DNA of 39,325 nt from NCBI GenBank assembly GCA_910578615.1, contig CAJTRI010000001.1, positions 276,955 through 316,279 on the forward strand, in the 5' to 3' direction. A program made the translations under genes and the position numbers. This DNA is from an uncultured Duncaniella sp. (lineage in GTDB: Bacteria > Bacteroidota > Bacteroidia > Bacteroidales > Muribaculaceae). Shown here piece by piece: positions 7,332 through 14,559 of this stretch; position 1 is the first letter of the stretch; the number at the start of each line of letters is the position of its first letter. The notes beneath the pieces were generated by a model. That model was given only the letters and a program-made list of their open reading frames with translations. It did no database searches and was not told where the DNA came from.

Positions 7332-9443
7332 TCACTTGCCGATGAGGACTTTCTGTGCATGTCCGGGTGCTGAGACGATATAGATACCCGGGTTGAGGGA
7401 ATAAGAGGCGTTCTCCGAGGTTGATTTGTGGAGCAGGCGTCCGTCTATGGTTAGGATGGTGTATGTCTGGTGGTCGGGATTTTCTATATGCATCATGCCC
7501 TGAGTGGTTGTGACGCGCAGCGAACCGTCAGTGTCTGTGAGTGTGATGCCGCTGGTTTTCTGAGCCGTTACTTCCAGACTTCTGAGATATGTGTAGTATA
7601 TGCTTCGTTCTCCTGAATGGTGGATGCCGAGATAGTATATGCCTTTCTCGGTAACGGTGAAGTTCTTGGATGTATGGTTAGTCCATTCCACCTCTTCCAC
7701 GTCAAATGTATCCATTACCAGTTCGGCTGATTCGTCTGTGTGGTACTCGTTGCTCAGATACATGGAGAGCCGGCCTGCATACTTGTTGTCATAGGTCTCG
7801 GTGTCATGGTTCCAGATTCCTTCCGAGCGCACAGAGATTGTGGCGGAATATTCTTTGCCGGGTTCGAGTAGCATCGGAGGCGATACGAACCATTCATTGC
7901 TGGTCGGTTCCATCGGCCAGTCGCATCTCATGGCCTTCTCATCCCAGTCATAGTTCCAGGAGTAGTTGTCCTCGTTTCCGTCTATGATGGTGAACACGAG
8001 TGAGCGGAACTGGTCTGTGAGGTCTTCTGTGAACGGCGGAATCTGGTATTCTCCTGTCAGTACCGTATTAGAGAGTGCGGTTTCTCCGATCTTGTCATCA
8101 ATGAACGGTGTGACTAAGTACATGTGCGGATTTACCCCTTCCCCGGTGAATGTTTCGTGGTATTCGGTGCCCTCGAATGCCTCTATCGTGAGATCCTCGT
8201 AAGGCCCGCGAACAATCTGGTATCTGGTCGTTTCAGGATCCACATATCCTCCGTTGATACCCTTTTCGGGCAGGTTCCATGTAAGAGTGAGTTCGCCGGC
8301 ATTGTTTGTCAGTAGCAGGTTCTCCACTTTGGCAGGGGTATCCATCCCTACGAATACGTCTACACTTACGGGGCGCCCTTCACCGGCAGAGTTAGCTATA
8401 TATACGGTGAAGTGGCAGTTGCCTTCGCGCGGGGACTTGATGTCGGTCTTGACCTCGCTGCCCGGCTCGGCATTTCCGCTGGCCAGTATTTCATCGTCAA
8501 GCTGCACCCTGTATGTGAGGCTTTCTTTCAGCTCTTCACCGTTAACGTCCAGAGCCGGAGCCTTGAAAGATATGGTGGCGTTTGTCGTGGCCTTGTCGAA
8601 TTGGAGGGCCACATCCTCTACGGATCCGGGCGCGCCTTCTTGGTTTGCGGTCTGTTTGATGAAGAGGCCCACAAGCTGGTATTTGTCTTCATACTCGGAT
8701 AGCAGTGTGGCGGCTCCTGTCTTGATGTCCACGGTGTAGAGTGCGCCTCCGTTCTCGGTATAGGCGCTCCAATACATGATATCAGTCTTGAAGTCTATCA
8801 CGGCGCTCTGGTTTGACTGGGGAGATACCCCGGTCGGGCCTACGAGCGTGTATTCGGCTGTGAATTTGTTGATTGTGTACAGATTGCCGTCCATGCCTAT
8901 ACCGTAAAGCGTCCCGTCAGAAGTTACTGACATGGCGCACATCTGCATCTCCATGTTGGCCACCGGGGTTTTCAGGCCGGTGGCGAGATCCATGATGCTC
9001 AGTGTAAACTTTGAGGTGTCATCTGCGTCAAGACATACAGAGTATGCGTTGCCGGTCGTATGGTCATACGTCATGGCGCTTCCCGCATCCTTGAATCCGT
9101 ATTCATACTGGTCCATGATGAACTGGTCTGTCTTTGATTCCACATCGGCAATCTGGTAATACCACATCTGGGTGCCGAAAAAGTCGATATAGGTCAGAAC
9201 ATAGAACTTTCCTTCGGCGTATACGGCCCCGCCGGTTCCGAACATGTCTCCGTTAGGCCAGTATATCTCGGGCTGGGCGTCCTCTTGGGCCGGAAGTGAG
9301 TAGATGCCGTTGACGCATCCCGACTCGCAATAGGTTTTCAGACCATAGAGGGTGACAGGCTCTGATTGCGTCTGTGCCGTGACCCCTAAGGCTGCGGTGA
9401 GCAGAAGGGCTGCTGATGTCAGTCTGAATGGTTTTCTGATCAT
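7332..9443 (-). CDS. Large secreted protein: propeller-like, FN3-like and T9SS sorting domains
   Basis: A 703-residue protein. Residues 1-23 are a signal peptide ending VTAQ. Residues about 30-265 show repeated short strands (GKFYVLTYID, GTLYGIGMDGNLYTI, DIMYWSAYTENGGALYTVD) typical of a beta-propeller. Residues about 275-465 look like two fibronectin-III-like domains. Residues about 475-640 resemble the jelly-roll adhesin domain common in T9SS cargo (EWFVSPPMLLEPGKEYSATI). The last 70 residues are a T9SS type A sorting domain ending LNPGIYIVSAPGHAQKVLIG. It heads the operon with two smaller secreted proteins and has a strong promoter 220 bp upstream. Extracellular or surface location is inferred from the tail. 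No catalytic motif is visible, so binding or adhesion is more likely than catalysis. Confidence 0.85.
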   Translation of the reverse strand: MIRKPFRLTSAALLLTAALGVTAQTQSEPVTLYGLKTYCESGCVNGIYSLPAQEDAQPEIYWPNGDMFGTGGAVYAEGKFYVLTYIDFFGTQMWYYQIADVESKTDQFIMDQYEYGFKDAGSAMTYDHTTGNAYSVCLDADDTSKFTLSIMDLATGLKTPVANMEMQMCAMSVTSDGTLYGIGMDGNLYTINKFTAEYTLVGPTGVSPQSNQSAVIDFKTDIMYWSAYTENGGALYTVDIKTGAATLLSEYEDKYQLVGLFIKQTANQEGAPGSVEDVALQFDKATTNATISFKAPALDVNGEELKESLTYRVQLDDEILASGNAEPGSEVKTDIKSPREGNCHFTVYIANSAGEGRPVSVDVFVGMDTPAKVENLLLTNNAGELTLTWNLPEKGINGGYVDPETTRYQIVRGPYEDLTIEAFEGTEYHETFTGEGVNPHMYLVTPFIDDKIGETALSNTVLTGEYQIPPFTEDLTDQFRSLVFTIIDGNEDNYSWNYDWDEKAMRCDWPMEPTSNEWFVSPPMLLEPGKEYSATISVRSEGIWNHDTETYDNKYAGRLSMYLSNEYHTDESAELVMDTFDVEEVEWTNHTSKNFTVTEKGIYYLGIHHSGERSIYYTYLRSLEVTAQKTSGITLTDTDGSLRVTTTQGMMHIENPDHQTYTILTIDGRLLHKSTSENASYSLNPGIYIVSAPGHAQKVLIGK

Positions 9444-9635
9444 AGGTCTGTATTTATTGGTGAAAAGTGGTCAGGTGAGGTCTCAGGGCGGTTTTTTAGA
9501 TTTCCTGATGCTGTGCTCATGGCCGGATTTACAGATCGGCTTGCAATGGTCGGGACGCACATGTGTCCATGTAGGCGTTCATGGTTGGTGTATTCCGAGG
9601 CCTGGAAACTTGATGGCTTCGAAGGATACTTTTCG

Positions 9636-9668
9636 CAAATGTAATAAATTTTATTTAGTTTAAACAAA
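9636..9668 (-). promoter_or_regulatory. Promoter of the T9SS secreted-protein operon
   Basis: On the minus strand, -33 TTTG (9668-9665), a 21-bp spacer and -7 TACATTTG (9643-9636) match the Bacteroidetes consensus. The leader to the ATG at 9443 would be about 185 nt. The element lies 38 bp after the stop of the terminase-like gene, with no terminator hairpin between them. Confidence 0.8.
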
Positions 9669-9705
9669 AAATCATATAAATTTTCGTAAAAAATGTGAGA
9701 TTCAT

Positions 9706-11574
9706 TTACCAGATGCTCACAAGCCGTCCTAAATTGATTTTTACCGGGACAAGCTCGTATGCGGTCTCGGAGTGTACCCACAGGGCTATGGCGCGTGACA
9801 TGAGTATATCGTCATGGCATCCTCTTCGGGCCGCATACGACCCGTCGGGACGGGCTTCGTATTGCAGCAGCTCGTCACAGGCCCCGGAGTCATGTTCCAC
9901 ATATCCTCCGTCTCTCACCATGGCTATCAGATGGGCTATCAACGCCGGTTTCGTGCTGACGTTGGTGTGGAATCCCGGTCTTCCGGGGCCGGTCTCGCCT
10001 CGTTCCCGGCGGTAGTACAGATTAGGATAGGTCTCCGCGAGCATGTCGAGGATATACCGCCCGCGTCCCTCCGAAGATGTCTCCCACGTGTTGCTCTCTA
10101 CCACGAGGAGTGCGTCATTATACCATCCGGCAAGTGCGGCGGCCTTTCCGGCCAGCAGGTCGTGGTCTATGTGGCCGCGCCACTGGGCCGCCACCTCGGG
10201 CCTTCCGCCCCCGTTGCGGTCAAGCACGGTGATGACCGACCAGTCCGACCCTCTTGACCTTCCCCCTATGTCCACGGACGCTATATAGGCCGAGCCTTTT
10301 GCCGGCCTGCGCCACACACGGCACAGCCCTGACCGGCACGGGACGAACTCCGGGGTCTTGAATCCTCCCGGCTGCGGGCCGTGTCCCCCGTTTACCTCCC
10401 CTTTCTCCGCCTCTATGCCACACCCCTCGGCCCGCAGTCGTTCCACATCTTCCGAATCGAAGACGTTGAAGCTCGTAGAGCAGAACGCCTCCTCCGGCGT
10501 TGTGGGAAACTCGGCCATCATGGCCCGGTGGTCGCCATACTCCCGCCGTTTCCAGTGATACCACGCTATTGCTTCGAGTGTGCAGCCGTGCCGGTGCCAG
10601 AGCTGGCGCTCGTAGTCGTCCATGCTCCTCCACAGGGCCTCGGCATCCTCCACCGGCTCGGAATATATCTCTATCTCATGCCATGGGACGAAGAACGGCG
10701 TCTTGTCAGACTTCCCTTTCTCACCCGCCCTCGTCCACTCTCGGTGAAAGAAGTTGCCCACCCCGTTGGCCGTGCTCTCCATCACCACCATCGACATCTC
10801 CTTGCGGGCCACCCCTGACACCACGGAGCGTATCAGGTCTTCCGGGCGGTGGAGCAGGGAGTCTTTCCAGAAAGCCACCTCGCTCAGATGCACCAGCGCG
10901 CAGTCAAGGCCTCGGGCCGACTCTTGGTTCTCGCTGGAACATACCGTCACTTTGCACCCTCGCCCCGGTATGTGCCGGGTGTTGTTCATACGTTCGTATG
11001 GGCGGAACTCGCAGGGTGATTCCTCGTCCCAGAATTCCTCGGGATATGAGTCGAGCAGACGGGTATACATCCCTCTGATAGTGGCGGCGGTATCTTTGAC
11101 ATGGGCGCAGATTAGCGAGTTCCAGTTGCGCCGGTGGATTATCTGTATCCATGCGAAATAGACCTGCACCACCGTTGACCCGCCCCACTGGCGCGCTTTG
11201 AGCATTATGAATCTCAGGGGCTTTCCTGCATTACGCTCCCGTTCCACGGCATCGACAAACCTTCTTTGCGGGGCGTTGAGACGTAGAGGGACGGTCTCCG
11301 CAGTGACCTTGTCGATGATTGACACGCATCTGGCCGCCCAGTACTCGAAGTCGTGGCGGAATCTCAGGCGTTCGAAGTCAGGCCGGCCCATGGTGGGGGA
11401 ATAACCCGGATCCTCAACCATAGAGACCGGAAGGTAAAGCCGGAGTCCCTCCCTGTCCACCGGCACCCTCCGGTCCGAGGCCGGATTGCCCGTCTCAGGG
11501 TCATAACGCATGGCCTGTATCCGTTCGTGACGGCGCTTGTTTTCTTCTATTATGGCAGTTATGGCTGTGTTCAT
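9706..11574 (-). CDS. Phage-type terminase large subunit (TerL), outside a recognisable prophage
   Basis: A 622-residue protein with both TerL domains. ATPase half: an adenine-binding LNAPQRRF (99-106), a Walker-A-like KARQWGGST (126-134), a Walker B strand CALVHLSE with candidate catalytic Glu232, and a coupling motif STAN (267-270). Nuclease half, RNase H fold: VDIGG with Asp435, VVESN with Glu493, and HDD with Asp588/589. All expected catalytic residues are present, so it looks functional. In phages TerL pumps DNA into the prohead and cuts it. The start at 11574 gives a 4-bp ATGA overlap with the upstream gene; a longer open frame to 12051 has an Arg/Pro/Gly-rich nonsense composition. No small terminase, portal or capsid gene is nearby. 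GC content is higher than in flanking genes. The fold assignment is confident; the biological role outside a phage is unknown. Confidence 0.85.
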   Translation of the reverse strand: MNTAITAIIEENKRRHERIQAMRYDPETGNPASDRRVPVDREGLRLYLPVSMVEDPGYSPTMGRPDFERLRFRHDFEYWAARCVSIIDKVTAETVPLRLNAPQRRFVDAVERERNAGKPLRFIMLKARQWGGSTVVQVYFAWIQIIHRRNWNSLICAHVKDTAATIRGMYTRLLDSYPEEFWDEESPCEFRPYERMNNTRHIPGRGCKVTVCSSENQESARGLDCALVHLSEVAFWKDSLLHRPEDLIRSVVSGVARKEMSMVVMESTANGVGNFFHREWTRAGEKGKSDKTPFFVPWHEIEIYSEPVEDAEALWRSMDDYERQLWHRHGCTLEAIAWYHWKRREYGDHRAMMAEFPTTPEEAFCSTSFNVFDSEDVERLRAEGCGIEAEKGEVNGGHGPQPGGFKTPEFVPCRSGLCRVWRRPAKGSAYIASVDIGGRSRGSDWSVITVLDRNGGGRPEVAAQWRGHIDHDLLAGKAAALAGWYNDALLVVESNTWETSSEGRGRYILDMLAETYPNLYYRRERGETGPGRPGFHTNVSTKPALIAHLIAMVRDGGYVEHDSGACDELLQYEARPDGSYAARRGCHDDILMSRAIALWVHSETAYELVPVKINLGRLVSIW

Positions 11575-14072
11575 CTGAGTGTGAGTTGTGAGGGGTTGCC
11601 CGTGAGGGCTGACACCTCGAGGGTTAGATAATGGGTATGGATGGTACGGAAAGCCGGAACGAAAGGATGGGTAAGGACTCCTGAGAGGGAGACCCCCAGC
11701 AACGGCGTATGACTGTCCGCGCCTGAACCGTTGTCGGGAGTCAGGACGATGTCGGCTGACGGCACGTTGCCTGACAGTCCCACCGAGAGCCGGGCGTGGG
11801 AGGCCGGGGCGCGGTTGAAGGGTATGCGCGAGACATGCACCGCCCGGACATTCGCGTCCTTCTCCGTCCCGCCGTCCAGAAGTCGCCCGGTTGCGGTCAG
11901 CATTTTCAGTCCCGAGGCAGGTGAGACCGTCGAGAGTGTCCGCTCCACGGTGCGGGTGAATAGCGAGCACGAGTCCATGACGAGCACTGTGGCCGTCCCG
12001 GGGCCTTGCCCGGTGTCGAAGAGCCATAGTTCTCCTGACGGAGCGTTCCATCCGAGAGCCTTGGCCCGCAGTCCCGGATACAGTTCCCTCATCCTGCTCC
12101 CCGAGAGAATCATCGGACTGCCTCCGGCGATTACGGCCACGCCGCCCGTTAAGGCAGTGGTTGCTTCCGGCCCGGTGACACCTCGGCGGTCAAGTACGGC
12201 TGCGGACGCTATCTCCCTTCCTGAGTTGGCTGTGACAAGCGCCGTGCCCCCTGTGCCGAATGCATAGAATTTCACCCTCGACATCTCAGGGGAACTGCCC
12301 GCGACGGGAACCGCCTCCAAAGCCGTTACGGCCGATACCCCGGGATAGGAGATACTTTTCGGCACCAGCGGTGAGCCGGCATCGGCCATGACCACCACGT
12401 CAGGCCACTCGCGCACTCCCGGTTTGGAGACAGGTACTGCGAACCCGTCCGCCGTCCCCTCCGCAAGAGCCACCTTTGCGCAGTCCGGGTCGAGATAGAA
12501 GCTCCATTCCCTACCCCTCGCCGGCGTCAGAGGGAATGTGGCCCTGACAGTCGGGGTCAGGATAGTCATAGACCGCGCCTCCCCTCCGGGATATGCCAGA
12601 AGGGGGGATACCCCCTCCGGGTGAAGCCCGTGCATCACCGACTCTCTCACCTCCAAAGAGCCGTCGGCCATTGCCACCGTCACGGCACATGGTGTGGCGC
12701 CCCCGGTGGCGAGTCTGACGGATGAGGCTAACTCCCCCAGCGGATAACCGGGAAAGGAGTGCCCTCTGAGACAACCCCACATGACGGTGTCGCCGTTGCG
12801 TGCCGCCGCTCCGGCGGTAAAGGTGTGCGGGGCCGAGAGACGGCGCAAGACGGTGCCGTAGCAGTCCTCTTCCCTGACACTCTCCGAGAGTATCCGTCTC
12901 AGACGGTTGATTTCGTCCTTAGGCCCGGATAGGTCTGGGTCAAAAGGACTGACATGTATCTGGTTGTTCCCGGCTCCCGGAAACGGGGCCGAGGCTACCA
13001 CCTTCATCACATCTTCAAGGTGTGAGAGCACGCCCTCCACCCTGTCCCGCATCCATCCGCCGAACTCGCCGGGGCGCCGGGATGGCACCACTCCCGGCAT
13101 CCATGCCCGGAGGTAGTATTTGCCGCCGTTGGTCTCACGGATACTTCCGTGTGCCTTTCCTCCCGGCATGAGGGGGTGGAGCTGTGGGGACACAAGTATC
13201 TCCACGTTTCTCACCAGCGCGCGCCATGCCTCCGAGGGTGTGCGTGTGAGTCTCAGACCCAGAGTGAACCCCTTGACGGTCACTGTCGCCGGGCCGAAAC
13301 GGTTCAGGCTGTCCCCTTCTGCCGGAAGGTCGGTATAGGTCATCTGGGGGCCGTTCTCAGGGGCCACGAGCACAGGGGCCGAGGTGTACAGTGTCTCTCC
13401 GCGCGGCCCTCGCAAACGGTAGCGGGCCACCACCGGCTGGATAAACTGGCGCGCCACCATGGCCAGTGATGCGATATGCAGATAGGTATCTGAAAGAATG
13501 TCACCCACGCTCTCGGAGTCGGCCATAGAGAGCGAGCCTGATCGCGTATTGTAAAAGTCGTTGGTGTCAAGCCGTGCGGTAGTGGTGGAGAATACATTCC
13601 CGTCCATCCGCTCGAACATCATCGGAGGCATATCCTCGGCCGGGCTTCCCTCGCTCCACGCTCCTTCTGAGAATCGGAAACGTAGCGCCTTGTCCTCGGT
13701 CATCACTATCCATCCGTCATCCATGGCGACAGCGCACGATGCCTTGGAATAATATCGTCCCAGTGAGACTTTTTCATCCCCTTTGACCACTATCAGCTCC
13801 GTGTCACGACATAGAAGCAGCGATATCTTCCCGTCGGTATGATGAAACTCCCCTCCGGGCACAAACACGGCCCCGGGAAGCGTCTCCGGAAATACCTCTA
13901 CGGGGCTTCCCACCCCGCGAAGTCCCTGCCCGGAAGGGTCGGGACGGAAATTATGGCATCTTGTTACTCTGCCTTGCGGGTCAGAAAGTGTCGTGACGGG
14001 AAAAGTGACAGTCTCCCCTTTGGATTTTACGGGTCTTGGTCTGGGCCATCTATTGTTCGTTCTTGTTTTCAT
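11571..14072 (-). CDS. Large beta-rich protein, resembles a phage tail or DNA-stabilisation propeller
   Basis: An 833-residue protein of uncertain family, cotranscribed with the terminase. It has no signal peptide and no membrane segment. The N-terminus (about 35-60) reads like phage portal-closure proteins, with an Asn-Phe-Arg then GQGLRGVGSPVEV. Residues 80-135 are repeated short strands (GKISLLLCRDTELIVVKGD, DDGWIVMTEDKALRFRF). Residues about 620-720 carry propeller-like blades (TALVTANSGREIASAAV, GGVAVIAGGSPMILSGSRMR, SGELWLFDTG). This pattern is what I associate with phage proteins such as P22 gp10 or T7 gp12, but that link is inference from layout and not from a motif. It begins a two-gene unit with a -7 element 15 bp upstream of the ATG, and its stop overlaps the TerL start. 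High GC and an uninterrupted 2.5-kb frame argue for selection. Confidence 0.7.
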   Translation of the reverse strand: MKTRTNNRWPRPRPVKSKGETVTFPVTTLSDPQGRVTRCHNFRPDPSGQGLRGVGSPVEVFPETLPGAVFVPGGEFHHTDGKISLLLCRDTELIVVKGDEKVSLGRYYSKASCAVAMDDGWIVMTEDKALRFRFSEGAWSEGSPAEDMPPMMFERMDGNVFSTTTARLDTNDFYNTRSGSLSMADSESVGDILSDTYLHIASLAMVARQFIQPVVARYRLRGPRGETLYTSAPVLVAPENGPQMTYTDLPAEGDSLNRFGPATVTVKGFTLGLRLTRTPSEAWRALVRNVEILVSPQLHPLMPGGKAHGSIRETNGGKYYLRAWMPGVVPSRRPGEFGGWMRDRVEGVLSHLEDVMKVVASAPFPGAGNNQIHVSPFDPDLSGPKDEINRLRRILSESVREEDCYGTVLRRLSAPHTFTAGAAARNGDTVMWGCLRGHSFPGYPLGELASSVRLATGGATPCAVTVAMADGSLEVRESVMHGLHPEGVSPLLAYPGGEARSMTILTPTVRATFPLTPARGREWSFYLDPDCAKVALAEGTADGFAVPVSKPGVREWPDVVVMADAGSPLVPKSISYPGVSAVTALEAVPVAGSSPEMSRVKFYAFGTGGTALVTANSGREIASAAVLDRRGVTGPEATTALTGGVAVIAGGSPMILSGSRMRELYPGLRAKALGWNAPSGELWLFDTGQGPGTATVLVMDSCSLFTRTVERTLSTVSPASGLKMLTATGRLLDGGTEKDANVRAVHVSRIPFNRAPASHARLSVGLSGNVPSADIVLTPDNGSGADSHTPLLGVSLSGVLTHPFVPAFRTIHTHYLTLEVSALTGNPSQLTLR

Positions 14073-14086
14073 ACGTTGTTTTTATG

Positions 14087-14094
14087 CAAAGTTA
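14087..14094 (-). promoter_or_regulatory. -7 element of the propeller-terminase unit
   Basis: TAACTTTG on the minus strand matches TAnnTTTG. A weak -33 candidate (TTTC, 14115-14112) lies 17 bp upstream. The leader to the ATG at 14072 would be only about 10 nt. Confidence 0.6.
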
Positions 14095-14559
14095 CGTCCC
14101 TGTAACCCTTGGAAAGGTGTGGTAATGCCGCATCAGATCTGTATGAATACAATCGCAATAACAGTAATTATGCCTATTGATAAAATTTAACTAAAAATAT
14201 TTGCGTGTTACATATTTTAAGCATTAATTTGTGATATTTGAAATTTTGTGCTGTTTTAACTTAAAAAGCGAGAATTATGCGTTGGCTTTATTGTATTGTC
14301 TCATCTCATCACGTTTCCTTTTGTCTGGCAATGGGGTGTTCCTCATTTGACGAACTTCTGGAGAAAGAGTGCTAACAGTAGGTATATTTCAAACCACGAG
14401 GCCTGTGATATAGCAGTCCGAGCTTTTTGTGAGTTTGGAATGGAACCCGTTTCACGTTCTATAAGAACAGCTTTTCTATACCGAGGTCATGGGGATTCTC
14501 GTCATGCCGAGGATACCACTTTTCTTACATAACACGGAGTAAATTAATCTTGCACAGAT
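14095..14559. other. AT-rich intergenic stretch without a recognisable gene
   Basis: About 465 bp between the divergent propeller and serpin genes. The first 200 bp are strongly AT-rich. An open frame at 14296-14532 (78 codons) has no recognisable family and an unnatural mix of residues, so I do not call it. A near-consensus -7 element (TAATCTTG, 14545-14552) lies 8 bp before the serpin ATG. I see no tRNA, no repeat arrays and no direct repeats matching the other flank of the phage-like pair. Confidence 0.6.

Noticed and set aside
7240..7335. GTG start at 7335 for the short T9SS protein
   Set aside because: It would put 32 hydrophilic residues before an obvious signal peptide.
11575..12051. 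N-terminal extension of the terminase frame by 159 codons
   Set aside because: The added residues are Arg/Pro/Gly-rich and lie in the out-of-frame shadow of the propeller gene; the ATG at 11574 gives a clean 4-bp overlap and a normal N-terminus.
9600..14300. Complete prophage or integrative element around the terminase
   Set aside because: No integrase, repressor, capsid, portal, lysis gene or flanking direct repeats could be found in the flanks.
14296..14532. 78-codon open frame in the AT-rich gap
   Set aside because: No recognisable family and no convincing promoter; composition is unlike the real genes.
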